From positions 1 through 64,000 of the IMG/VR virus record IMGVR_UViG_3300050821_003529: a DNA stretch of 64,000 nucleotides; one strand, given 5' to 3'. Below are positions 20,528 through 27,884 of the stretch, piece by piece. The position numbers and the translations under genes are program-made. Below the pieces are notes generated by a model. That model had not been told where the DNA came from, did not search any database, and was given only the letters and a program-made list of their open reading frames with translations. Within the stretch, counting starts at the first letter, position 1. Each line of letters starts with the position of its first letter. The DNA comes from a virus.

Positions 20528-21451
20528 ATGAAAGAAAGGTTTATTACGGTTTTAGATTTAGCAAAAGAGTTAGGTTTGCCTGCGGCTATTAGGAAATCAG
20601 ATTCTACTAATTTTAGAGAACTCATAGAGCGAGCATTTCCAGGTTTAGTTAGGAAAATTCATTTAGATAAAGTATCTGGAGTACGTGATGGTTTGGTATG
20701 GGCCATTCCCGCATCGGAAAAAGAATGTGTTATAAAGAAATTAGGATACGGCGTAGATTCTTCAAAATTTATTCCATTAGTCGATTTAGCAAAAGAGTTG
20801 AATTTTTCTAAGGCTATTACCAAGAGCGATTGTACTACATTAGTAACGCAAATTAATAGACGATGCCCTAATTTACTTACTAAGGTTAGATTTGTAAGTC
20901 GAGGACGTAGCGATTTCAGGTGGGCGATTCCACTACAAGAAAAAGATTATTTTATAAAGAATTTTTCTTTGCAAGAAAAACAAAGTGTGGGATTCATTTC
21001 AGAAAGAAGCGATGACGAAGCAGCCGTTTTGAATTTTCAACTTAATTCTAAGGTGTCTGAAAGTGTTCAGCGGCACGCTAAGCTTAGAAATGAGTGGTGT
21101 AGGAACTGGAGTCAAAGCCACCCAATTGCTGCTAGTCTTAGAAATCATCATCGTTATATTTTTAGACTTAAAACAAAGTGGTATGTGGATATGCCCTTTT
21201 ATGATGCTTGGAATTATGACAAAGGTGGTTCCTTTATTGAGGGCGAAAATTGTTTGTTAAAAGAAATAGGACCTAAGCCAGGTAAGTTTTATGATCTCCA
21301 CGTTGTGGATAAATCTGTAGGAATAATGCCGGGTAATCTTGTGTGGGTTCCTAGAGATCGACACAAGAGGGAAGAGTTAGTTTTTAAACAAGCTTTGGAA
21401 ATTAAGCAATTACGAGAACGAATTAAATATTTGGAATCAGGAGTTTTGTAA
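20528..21451 (+). CDS. HNH-type homing endonuclease with two repeated DNA-binding modules
   Basis: 307 residues from ATG 20528 (GGAGGAAAGA upstream). Residues 5-70 and 78-140 are tandem repeats: each has a DLAKEL helix, a KSDSTN/KSDCTT turn and ends WAIP. The C-terminal part contains WYVDMPFYDAWNYDKGG and GNLVWVPRDRHKREEL, resembling the C-terminal half of HNH/AP2-type homing proteins. The catalytic core is not textbook, so nuclease activity is inferred. It abuts the collagen-like gene by TAATG. Confidence 0.65.
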   Translation: MKERFITVLDLAKELGLPAAIRKSDSTNFRELIERAFPGLVRKIHLDKVSGVRDGLVWAIPASEKECVIKKLGYGVDSSKFIPLVDLAKELNFSKAITKSDCTTLVTQINRRCPNLLTKVRFVSRGRSDFRWAIPLQEKDYFIKNFSLQEKQSVGFISERSDDEAAVLNFQLNSKVSESVQRHAKLRNEWCRNWSQSHPIAASLRNHHRYIFRLKTKWYVDMPFYDAWNYDKGGSFIEGENCLLKEIGPKPGKFYDLHVVDKSVGIMPGNLVWVPRDRHKREELVFKQALEIKQLRERIKYLESGVL

Positions 21452-21876
21452 TGAGCGTAGATTTAGAAAAAGAAATTGAACAACTTAGAGCTGAATTTAA
21501 TGATTTAAAAAATAAGACTGTTCAACAGTTTTTAGATCACATAACATTACAGCAAAAGCAAATTTCCAGTCGCAAAGGTGATCCTGGTGGGCAAGGACCA
21601 AAAGGCGATCCAGGCATTTCCAATCTGCCGGGTCCACGAGGACCACAAGGCATCCCCGGACCCAAAGGGGATCGTGGTGAGGCAGGTGTCAGTCACACAC
21701 CCGGACCACAAGGTGCCAAGGGAGACACAGGGGAGCGGGGTCCGCAGGGGTCGCAAGGAGCGACCGGAGCGACCGGGGCAACCGGAGTACAGGGTCCAAA
21801 AGGTGATCCTGGTTATTCTCCAAGTATAAGTGAGATCGTCACAGCTGTTATTCAAAAGATAAAAATGAATTTGTAA
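21451..21876 (+). CDS. Collagen-like virion protein with coiled-coil start
   Basis: 141 residues. An N-terminal coiled coil (about 1-45, EKEIEQLRAEFNDLKNKTV) would trimerise the protein; about 25 Gly-x-y triplets (44-125) follow, then a short C-terminal helix. Collagen-like fibres are frequent among phage tail fibres and head decorations. Coupled to the HNH-like gene by TAATG. Tail or head location is unknown. Confidence 0.85.
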   Translation: MSVDLEKEIEQLRAEFNDLKNKTVQQFLDHITLQQKQISSRKGDPGGQGPKGDPGISNLPGPRGPQGIPGPKGDRGEAGVSHTPGPQGAKGDTGERGPQGSQGATGATGATGVQGPKGDPGYSPSISEIVTAVIQKIKMNL

Positions 21877-21886
21877 AGAGGAAGAC

Positions 21887-23500
21887 ATGGCGCAGGGACC
21901 GGGAAGTACAAGACAGAATAACGGTCCTTTCACAGTCGGCGGATTTTATAATCTCGCTCCTTTTACTTTAACAGATGGTCAGGCTTGTTCTCTTCAGTTC
22001 GATATAAATGGTAATTTAAAAGTTACCAGCATCGGTGGTGGCGGGGGAAGCGGTAACGCCGCAGCTGGTCCTACTGGTGCTCCTGTTCCAGCAGACGCTG
22101 ATTATCTAGGCGTGAATATCGGTGGCACTTTGTTTGGTGTCACTGGATTCAATCTGACAGATTCCACTCCAATAGCCGTAGCTATCGTCAATGCTAACGG
22201 TGATCAAATTACCAGTTTCGGTGGCGGCACTCAGTACGCAACGGGTACCGCAGTTGCGACTCCTACAGGAACAGCAGCGTTAGGATGGGATGGAGCTGAT
22301 GTAAGAGTTCTATCAACGGATGCGGCTGGTCAACTTAAAGTTTTGATTGAGAATACTCCTGCTGTGACTGTTTCTGGAAGTGTCAGTGTCACGCAAGGAA
22401 CCTCGCCTTGGGTTGTATCGTTAGTTTCTACAACGATTACCGGAAACGTAAACGTTGTCGGAACAACGACAGATGGTAGCACAACAGAGACACCTTTTCT
22501 AGTAGTTGGCGGCGAGTCTAACGATGCAACTGCTCAGTATCAACCAATTCCGCTTGGAGCCGCTGGTCGCAGTGTAATTATTGAAGGTGTCGCTGGTGGA
22601 ACAGCTGTTCCAATTAGCGGATCGATAAGTTTTTCTGCTCCACAACACGTCATCGTAGACTCCGGAACAGTTAGTGTTACTCAAGGAACGTCTCCTTGGG
22701 TTGTATCACTAAGTTCTACAACTATAACCGGCACAGTCAGCGTAACACAAGGGACAAGTCCTTGGATTGTAGCGGGAGCAAAGACTCCATCAGATACGTT
22801 TGCAAATCCAACGGATGCTGAAGACACATTTGCTTTGCTTGGTGGATGGGATGCAACCAATTCTGTTTGGCGCAGAGTTCAAGTAGACGCCGGAACCGGT
22901 GTACTTAAAGTAGATATAGGTTCAAATGGCACAGTTGCCATTACTGGAACTGTCAGTGTTACTCAAGGTACAAGTCCTTGGGTTGTATCTTTGACATCAA
23001 CAACTATCACAGGAAATGTCGATGTTGTCGGTACAACAACTGACGGTACAACCGCAGAAACGAATTTCTTGGTGATAGGTGGTGAATCAAATGACGCCAC
23101 TCCTCAATATCAGCCCGTACCGTTAGGTGCAGGTGGTCGTTCTGTTATTATTGAAGGATTTACAGGTGGAATAGCAATTCCTATTTCCGGAACAGTCACA
23201 GCGAATCAGGGCACGCCTAATACATTAGTGAACGCTTGGCCAATGGAAATTACGGATGGTGTGAATGGTCCGGTTGCGGTTAAACCGGGAACTATAGCGC
23301 CACTTAATACGGATTCGGCTTTAGTGGTTACTATTTCTCCTAATAGCCAAGACACTCGTGGCTTGACAGAGTTGATTCAAATGTTGATTTTAGAAGTTAG
23401 AGCCATGCGTACAGCCATAGTCCATATGGTTACTGAAAATGGAGATGTTGAAAGTTCTGATTTCGATCCTACATCTCAAGATTTTCAGCCAGTGATTTAA
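21887..23500 (+). CDS. Large beta-repeat virion protein
   Basis: 537 residues. VSVTQGTSPWVVSL recurs four times with GTTTDG blocks, and GGESNDATAQYQPIPLG with a second near-identical block (residues about 200-250 and 400-450). Such beta-solenoid repeats are typical of phage adaptor and fibre proteins. The C-terminus has a helical tail. Role unassigned within the virion. Confidence 0.8.
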   Translation: MAQGPGSTRQNNGPFTVGGFYNLAPFTLTDGQACSLQFDINGNLKVTSIGGGGGSGNAAAGPTGAPVPADADYLGVNIGGTLFGVTGFNLTDSTPIAVAIVNANGDQITSFGGGTQYATGTAVATPTGTAALGWDGADVRVLSTDAAGQLKVLIENTPAVTVSGSVSVTQGTSPWVVSLVSTTITGNVNVVGTTTDGSTTETPFLVVGGESNDATAQYQPIPLGAAGRSVIIEGVAGGTAVPISGSISFSAPQHVIVDSGTVSVTQGTSPWVVSLSSTTITGTVSVTQGTSPWIVAGAKTPSDTFANPTDAEDTFALLGGWDATNSVWRRVQVDAGTGVLKVDIGSNGTVAITGTVSVTQGTSPWVVSLTSTTITGNVDVVGTTTDGTTAETNFLVIGGESNDATPQYQPVPLGAGGRSVIIEGFTGGIAIPISGTVTANQGTPNTLVNAWPMEITDGVNGPVAVKPGTIAPLNTDSALVVTISPNSQDTRGLTELIQMLILEVRAMRTAIVHMVTENGDVESSDFDPTSQDFQPVI

Positions 23501-23508
23501 GAGGATTT

Positions 23509-24216
23509 ATGAATATAGGTGTTCAGCAAGGGGCGACAGGTAAGCAAGTCGGACAGGTTCCGGTAGCTTCTGCGGGTGAGTTTGGCGAAGTTCTTGTTAG
23601 CGATCTTCAAGGTCGTTTTTATGAAGCAACTTATCGTGGTCAGATGTTTAGTTCTGGTATGACCACTACAAGTATTAATGCCGCCACTTTTACAACAGCA
23701 GATGCTAATTCAGCTACATTGGCTACGGCAGCTACCGCAACCCCAATTATAGGAATTTATAATCCATTGATATCGGGTGTTAATGCTGTAATTTTACAAG
23801 CAACTCTTTCAGTTACCTTAACAACCCTGACAACAGCGGTCGGACCCGGTGGTTTGGTTTGGATTGCATACACAGGCAATAATGCAATTACTACAGGTAC
23901 AGCACCTTTTAATAGAAAGACTCTGACTCAGGCTGGTTCGCAATGTAAGGGTCTTGCAGGATTAGCGTTAACAGGATTAGCCTCAATTCAAACGTCGGTT
24001 CTTTGTGCATCCGGTTTGGGTGGTGGTCAGATTTACAACGTTGCTGAAACTGCAACTGCTGCCGGTTTTATGACACAAATGCAATCACAAAATACAGAGA
24101 ATTTCGATGGGAGTTTAATTATATCACCTGGAGGTATTTTAGGCCTATTTGCTACAACAACTCCAGTTGGACATTCTGCAGCTTCTTCTTTGTTGTGGGC
24201 TGAGTTCCCAGTTTAA
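23509..24216 (+). CDS. Virion-type beta protein
   Basis: 235 residues, MNIGVQQGATGKQVGQVPVA at the start. Ala/Thr-rich, no cysteine motifs, predicted beta-sandwich; the profile matches phage decoration or fibre proteins. GAGGA precedes the ATG. It lies in a row of four similar genes. Function unknown. Confidence 0.75.
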   Translation: MNIGVQQGATGKQVGQVPVASAGEFGEVLVSDLQGRFYEATYRGQMFSSGMTTTSINAATFTTADANSATLATAATATPIIGIYNPLISGVNAVILQATLSVTLTTLTTAVGPGGLVWIAYTGNNAITTGTAPFNRKTLTQAGSQCKGLAGLALTGLASIQTSVLCASGLGGGQIYNVAETATAAGFMTQMQSQNTENFDGSLIISPGGILGLFATTTPVGHSAASSLLWAEFPV

Positions 24217-24217
24217 C

Positions 24218-24835
24218 ATGGCTCTTAGACAGTATCTATTTAACAAGTTCCAGTCTGTTGTTCCGTCTCTTGTGAATGGTCAGTCGTGGCCTACTATAAT
24301 TGATACGACTGGAGCTTTAAGTGTTAACACCGAGGGCCGTAAGGCAACGTATCGGTCAGGACTTTCGGGTTTTACACCTCCTGTAGGTGGTATAGTTAAT
24401 GGGCCTTTTTTCTCTCTTCAAGGAAGTCCAGCAAAAGTAGTTAGATTGACGAGAATACGATTTTCGGCGACGGCAGCAACAGGTGCAAGCGCTGATCTTC
24501 AAGTTTTTAGATACAGCAGTTTGAGTGGCGGTACGGGCAATTCGGCGTTTGTTTCATTGGATATAAATAATCCAACACCTTCGGCTACAGCTACTGGGTG
24601 GGCAACGGCTCCAACATCAGCTACACGAGCAGGAACATCACCATTAGCTGCTGATCAGTATGAGATTGTTACTACTTCAGTTTCTGTTCAACCACAGGTA
24701 ATTGAGTGGACGTTTGGAAATTACTTTTCGCAAACTGGAGTTATCCGAGGGCTTAATGATTATATCGGGGTTACTATAAATAATGTAGGAACTACTCCTC
24801 TAGCCAGTGTGTGGTTTGAGTGGACGGAGGAATAA
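24218..24835 (+). CDS. Virion-type protein
   Basis: 205 residues from ATG 24218, two bases after the previous stop; a longer frame from 24149 lies inside the previous gene. It begins MALRQYLFNKFQSVVPSLVN and is beta-rich. Tightly packed in a set of structural-looking genes. Confidence 0.75.
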   Translation: MALRQYLFNKFQSVVPSLVNGQSWPTIIDTTGALSVNTEGRKATYRSGLSGFTPPVGGIVNGPFFSLQGSPAKVVRLTRIRFSATAATGASADLQVFRYSSLSGGTGNSAFVSLDINNPTPSATATGWATAPTSATRAGTSPLAADQYEIVTTSVSVQPQVIEWTFGNYFSQTGVIRGLNDYIGVTINNVGTTPLASVWFEWTEE

Positions 24836-25126
24836 ATGGCCATCGTCGCAACTATAAATTTTTCGGTCAATCTTGTTCCTGATGGCACGTCTACCTCTGT
24901 CACTCTTACGTTGTCAAAAGTGCCGTTAACTGTTTATCTTAGCCCAGGTTTTGAATTTAATCCGGCGTTCAGCGCAAGTTCGGTGACACTTTCTGGGGTC
25001 ACGAATCTGAGATCGTCTGACGGTCAAATTATCACCGGCTCTGTAGCGTCGGGAGTCTTGACCATTAACTGGCCTGTTGCGCCAACAGGATCACAGATCA
25101 CGGTCACGGGAAATTTTTTGTTCTAG
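24836..25126 (+). CDS. Small beta-sandwich virion-type protein
   Basis: 96 residues, MAIVATINFSVNLVPDGTST at the start. Repeating strands with VTLSGVTNLRSSDGQ and ITVTGNFLF at the end suggest an Ig-like fold. It abuts the previous gene. No direct family match. Confidence 0.7.
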   Translation: MAIVATINFSVNLVPDGTSTSVTLTLSKVPLTVYLSPGFEFNPAFSASSVTLSGVTNLRSSDGQIITGSVASGVLTINWPVAPTGSQITVTGNFLF

Positions 25127-25145
25127 AACATAAAAGGAAGAAGAA

Positions 25146-25343
25146 ATGAATATAACAATTGAGCGTTTAATGGCAAAAGTGGGTAATCTTTCTGTCGTGA
25201 ACGATTTGCTAGTCGAAGAAAATGCAGCTTTGAAAGAAATAGCTAAAGTTAAAGAATCTATCAAAGTTGAAATCGCTAAGCTAGAATCAGAAGGGGAATC
25301 CGTAGCCGCAAATGTGTTAGCACGTTTGAAAGCACTTCTCTAG
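25146..25343 (+). CDS. Small coiled-coil protein
   Basis: 65 residues, almost all heptad-like helix (ENAALKEIAKVKESIKVEIA). A GGAAGAAG site precedes the ATG. It may trimerise with a neighbouring fibre protein; function unknown. Confidence 0.65.
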   Translation: MNITIERLMAKVGNLSVVNDLLVEENAALKEIAKVKESIKVEIAKLESEGESVAANVLARLKALL

Positions 25344-25351
25344 GAGATAAA

Positions 25352-25489
25352 ATGCCTCTACACGCATTCATCGCTTTGTTCGTTGCTTTATTTGTCGGTG
25401 GTGTTCTGACTAGTTATGCTGAGTACAAGTTTCAGTATAATTTGTTTGACAAGATTAGAGACATTGTGTTATATTTGAAAAAGATTTAA
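25352..25489 (+). CDS. Small membrane protein
   Basis: A 45-residue frame, MPLHAFIALFVALFVGGVLT at the start (one transmembrane helix), then an aromatic and basic tail. TAGGAGATAAA precedes the ATG. The promoter for the next tRNA lies in its 3' part. Function unknown. Confidence 0.6.
   Translation: MPLHAFIALFVALFVGGVLTSYAEYKFQYNLFDKIRDIVLYLKKI
25446..25474 (+). promoter_or_regulatory. Promoter before tRNA-Thr(AGT)
   Basis: TTGACA (25446-25451), 17 bp, TTATAT (25469-25474), inside the preceding small gene; transcription would start near 25481, just before the tRNA. Confidence 0.55.
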
Positions 25490-25563
25490 GCTGACTTCGT
25501 ATAGTGGAATTACCGCTAGTTAGTACCTAGCAGACCAGTGTTCGATTCACTGAGTTAGCTCCA
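25490..25563 (+). tRNA. tRNA-Thr(AGT)
   Basis: Acceptor GCTGACT / AGTTAGC, discriminator T, encoded CCA. Stem GCTAG/CTAGC encloses TTAGTAC, anticodon AGT. An A34 threonine tRNA is unusual in bacteria and would need inosine or A-reading. The acceptor begins at the stop of the preceding gene. Confidence 0.8.
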
Positions 25564-25604
25564 TAACATTCTTTGAGAAAGTACAGGCTCTCAAAGGAGG
25601 AAAA

Positions 25605-26021
25605 ATGAAAGTGTGCCTGTACTGTGGAATACGAGTTTCAAAAGCAGCAAAGGGTTGTAGAAAGTGTGCCCGTTTAGTTTTACAGAATGACTGGATTCAA
25701 AGATGGCTTTCGGGTGAAGAATCCGGTATTATTCAAAATAAGGGTGCTAATAAAACATCGGCTCACATACGAACTTATCTGATTAAAGTTCGTGGAGAAA
25801 AGTGCGAGCGGTGTGGTTGGAACGAGATTAATCCTTTAACAGGACATTCTCCAGTTGAGTTGGAACACATCGATGGACATTGGGATAACAATAAAATTGA
25901 GAATCTTATTTTGTTGTGTCCGAATTGTCATTCTTTGACTCCTACTTACAGAAGTTTGAATATGGGTAAAGGAAGAAAAATTCGCAGGCTTGGCTCAGAG
26001 GCGACAGCAGCAGTTTTGTAA
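25605..26021 (+). CDS. HNH endonuclease ending inside a tRNA gene
   Basis: 138 residues. N-terminal zinc ribbon (CLYCGIRVS, CRKCARL), then an HNH core: CERCGWNEI, VELEHIDGHWDNNKIENL near 86-103 and LILLCPNCHSLTPTYR. AAAGGAGG precedes the ATG. The last 38 bases lie within tRNA-Thr(TGT) (25984-26068), and the stop codon is formed inside its anticodon arm. A homing-type enzyme that has adopted the tRNA sequence as its 3' end. Confidence 0.85.
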   Translation: MKVCLYCGIRVSKAAKGCRKCARLVLQNDWIQRWLSGEESGIIQNKGANKTSAHIRTYLIKVRGEKCERCGWNEINPLTGHSPVELEHIDGHWDNNKIENLILLCPNCHSLTPTYRSLNMGKGRKIRRLGSEATAAVL

Positions 26022-26068
26022 ACTGCCGGATAAAACCCACGGAAGTTCGAGTCTTCCAGCCTGCTCCA
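25984..26068 (+). tRNA. tRNA-Thr(TGT) with long variable arm
   Basis: Acceptor GCAGGCT / AGCCTGC, discriminator T, encoded CCA; T arm GGAAGTTCGAGTCTTCC. Stem GCAGT/ACTGC encloses TTTGTAA, anticodon TGT. The variable region is about 14 nt and the D stem has three pairs, features of class II tRNAs rather than threonine. Discriminator T is shared with the other two Thr tRNAs here. Confidence 0.75.
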
Positions 26069-26095
26069 AGTAAATCACTGTTCTGAGGGGGATAG

Positions 26096-26509
26096 ATGAT
26101 TGATCTAGCATTTATTGCTATTGGTGTTGCTGGTGTATCGTTAATTTTTTCTTTGTTTCATAAAGTTTCCGGAGTTCCTGGTGCTGCAGGTCCACGTGGT
26201 CCAGTCGGTCCCGCAGGGCTAGCGGGTCATGTAGGTTCAGTAGGTCCAGCAGGTCCGCAAGGTAAATCCGGAGTAGAAGGTCCTACAGGTCCTCAAGGAA
26301 ATAAAGGCGACAAAGGGGACGCAGGATCGAAAGGTTTAGATGGTAAAGCTGGAGCAGACGGTAAAGATGGTATGAAGGGAGACAAGGGTGATCAAGGTCC
26401 TTTCGGTCCAGCTGGTTTGAAAGGCGATCCCGGTAAAGATGGCGCTCCCGGTCGTGATGGAAAAGATGGAGCACAAGGTCCCAAGGGAGATAAAGGAGAT
26501 CACGCTTAA
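26096..26509 (+). CDS. Membrane-anchored or leader-bearing collagen-like protein
   Basis: 137 residues. A hydrophobic N-terminus (about 1-22, LAFIAIGVAGVSLIFSLF) is followed by some 35 Gly-x-y triplets to the C-terminus. GAGGGGG precedes the ATG. Compared with the collagen-like protein at 21451 it lacks the coiled coil; its hydrophobic start could be a membrane anchor or a virion-insertion segment. Exact location unknown. Confidence 0.8.
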   Translation: MIDLAFIAIGVAGVSLIFSLFHKVSGVPGAAGPRGPVGPAGLAGHVGSVGPAGPQGKSGVEGPTGPQGNKGDKGDAGSKGLDGKAGADGKDGMKGDKGDQGPFGPAGLKGDPGKDGAPGRDGKDGAQGPKGDKGDHA

Positions 26510-26515
26510 AATAGC

Positions 26516-26544
26516 TTGACAAACTTGAAGAAGTTTGATAGAAT
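26516..26544 (+). promoter_or_regulatory. tRNA-array promoter A
   Basis: AGC then TTGACA (26516-26521), 17 bp, TAGAAT (26539-26544). The spacer AAACT...AGTTT is an inverted repeat and is closely shared with the promoter at 27690-27718. It would drive the His-Thr-Tyr-Pro tRNA group. Confidence 0.8.
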
Positions 26545-26550
26545 TTCTAT

Positions 26551-26627
26551 GGTGGATATAGTGTAGCGGTGAGGCACTGCTCTCTGTGAAAGAGCCAGGA
26601 CGGGTCCGACTCCCGTTATCCACCCCA
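26551..26627 (+). tRNA. tRNA-His(GTG)
   Basis: GTGGATA / TATCCAC acceptor with an encoded extra 5' G (G-1) opposite discriminator C, the histidine hallmark; encoded CCA. Stem GCTCT/AGAGC encloses CTGTGAA, anticodon GTG. Confidence 0.93.
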
Positions 26628-26629
26628 AT

Positions 26630-26701
26630 GCGGTGAGTGAGGCTCACCATTTGGCTTTCGTAAAGCCTGAATGCACGGTTCGAATCCGTGTCTCCGCTCC
26701 A
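26630..26701 (+). tRNA. tRNA-Thr(CGT) with shortened D arm
   Basis: Acceptor GCGGTGA / TCTCCGC (one mismatch), discriminator T, encoded CCA; T arm CACGGTTCGAATCCGTG. Stem with loop TTCGTAA gives anticodon CGT. The D arm is several bases short and poorly paired, so the molecule is 72 nt. Confidence 0.7.
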
Positions 26702-26703
26702 AT

Positions 26704-26794
26704 GGATGTGATGAACAAACCGGCTAGGTTCTGGTGTCTGTAAAACACTTCGTCGCTTACGACGTTGTAGGTTCAACTCCTACCACATCCACCA
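26704..26794 (+). tRNA. tRNA-Tyr(GTA)
   Basis: Acceptor GGATGTG / CACATCC, discriminator A, encoded CCA. Stem GGTGT/ACACT encloses CTGTAAA, anticodon GTA. Long variable arm (TCGTCGCTTACGACG) as in bacterial tyrosine tRNAs. Confidence 0.93.
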
Positions 26795-26797
26795 TTT

Positions 26798-26885
26798 CGG
26801 AGTGTAGTTAAGTAAATGGAAGCTTGCCAGTTTTGGAAACTGGTGTCGAAAGACCTTGAAGGTTCGAGTCCTTTCACTCCGACCA
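26798..26885 (+). tRNA. tRNA-Pro(TGG) with extra variable-arm hairpin
   Basis: Acceptor CGGAGTG / CACTCCG, discriminator A, encoded CCA. Stem CCAGT/ACTGG encloses TTTGGAA, anticodon TGG. The variable region (TGTCGAAAGACCTT) contains a GTC-GAAA-GAC hairpin, which proline tRNAs normally lack. Confidence 0.85.
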
Positions 26886-26902
26886 AATTTGTGAGGTGAT
26901 TC

Positions 26903-27286
26903 ATGGCGGCAGCAACATCAGTGGCGGTGTTATCTAGAGTTCAAGCTTCAGTAACTAATGGCTTGTCGGTTCAATATGCGTTTTCTTCTAACGAAGCGCA
27001 GAATTTAGATTTGATTCAAATTGCAAGTCCTGGTAGTCAGACAGGTGGCGCTCCTTCCGTTATGATTAACGTAGATTATCTTGGTAAGGTTCATAGTCCA
27101 GCTGTTAATCCAACAGATGGAACCGTTTTGGGGGTTTATTTTACCCCTATTCTTCAAGGATCGACAGCAACTTTATTCGCTTCAGCGTTTGATAATCCCT
27201 TGTTGTTAGATATTATACAGGTTATCAATCCTGGTGGAAATATTTCTTATTGGCTTGATTATCTAGGCGTAGCTCACGGAGCATAA
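26903..27286 (+). CDS. Virion-type beta protein
   Basis: 127 residues, beginning MAAATSVAVLSRVQASVTNG. A duplicated motif is visible: LDLIQIASPGSQ...YLGKVHSPA and LDIIQVINPGGN...YLGVAHGA, each a beta-hairpin pair. GTGAGGTGA precedes the ATG. Looks like a small two-lobed decoration or fibre-tip protein; function not known. Confidence 0.75.
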   Translation: MAAATSVAVLSRVQASVTNGLSVQYAFSSNEAQNLDLIQIASPGSQTGGAPSVMINVDYLGKVHSPAVNPTDGTVLGVYFTPILQGSTATLFASAFDNPLLLDIIQVINPGGNISYWLDYLGVAHGA

Positions 27287-27297
27287 GGAGAAATTAA

Positions 27298-27681
27298 ATG
27301 TCTATTACACAAGTGACTGTAGCAACGCCAGCCAATGAGGTTATCTTTACAGATACAGCCATGGGGAATACAGCCGATGCTATCAAAGCGTCCTCGGCAA
27401 AGGTTTACTGGATTTCAGTTGATAATTCGGCTAACGGTGGCGCAGCATCGTATGTTAAGTTGTATAATTTAGCGGCAGGTTCCGTGGTAGTAGGAACGAC
27501 AGCACCTGATGAAATTTTGTATGTTCCCGGTGGGGCGGTAATTACACAGAACTATAATACTGGTTCGGCTCCAGGTAAAACGTTTGGTACAGCTTTGACA
27601 GCACTTTGTGTTACCACTGGTGGAACAGCGGGTTCGGTTTCCCCGTCATCTGGTGTAATTGTAACTGTCAATTACGTATAA
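27298..27681 (+). CDS. Virion-type protein, unknown
   Basis: 127 residues, MSITQVTVATPANEVIFTDT at the start, with VYWISVDNSANGGAASYVKL near 38-57 and GSVVVGTTAPDEILYVPGGA. This beta-rich pattern is typical of small phage capsid-decoration proteins. AAGGAG precedes the ATG. Confidence 0.75.
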   Translation: MSITQVTVATPANEVIFTDTAMGNTADAIKASSAKVYWISVDNSANGGAASYVKLYNLAAGSVVVGTTAPDEILYVPGGAVITQNYNTGSAPGKTFGTALTALCVTTGGTAGSVSPSSGVIVTVNYV

Positions 27682-27689
27682 AATAAAGC

Positions 27690-27718
27690 TTGACAAACTG
27701 TTAGAAGTTTGATACAAT
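27690..27718 (+). promoter_or_regulatory. tRNA-array promoter B
   Basis: AAAGC then TTGACA (27690-27695), 17 bp, TACAAT (27713-27718). Near-identical to the promoter at 26516-26544, including the AAACT...AGTTTGA spacer. Drives the Ala-Phe tRNAs and perhaps beyond. Confidence 0.85.
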
Positions 27719-27727
27719 GTTTAAATT

Positions 27728-27803
27728 GGGCCTGTAGCTCATTAAGAAGAGCGCTGCTCTTGCACAGCAGAGGCGGTCGGGGCAGAGCCGACTAGGTCCA
27801 CCA
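27728..27803 (+). tRNA. tRNA-Ala(TGC), atypical T loop
   Basis: Acceptor GGGCCTG / TAGGTCC carries the G3-T70 wobble that defines alanine tRNAs. Stem CTGCT/AGCAG encloses CTTGCAC, anticodon TGC; discriminator A, encoded CCA. The T loop is GGCAGAG in stem GTCGG/CCGAC and lacks the usual TTC. Confidence 0.85.
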
Positions 27804-27804
27804 T

Positions 27805-27879
27805 GGCTATGTAGCTCCAACGGTAGAGCGCTTGTCTGAAGAACAAGAGGAGAGGGTCCGACTCCCTCAGTAGCCGCCA
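27805..27879 (+). tRNA. tRNA-Phe(GAA)
   Basis: Acceptor GGCTATG / AGTAGCC (last pair mismatched), discriminator G, encoded CCA. Stem CTTGT/ACAAG encloses CTGAAGA, anticodon GAA. T arm GAGGGTCCGACTCCCTC. Confidence 0.85.
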
Positions 27880-27884
27880 CTTTA

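Noticed and set aside
21449-26509. CRISPR array in the repetitive Gly-x-y regions
   Set aside because: The repeats are three-codon collagen triplets in frame, not spaced identical repeats.
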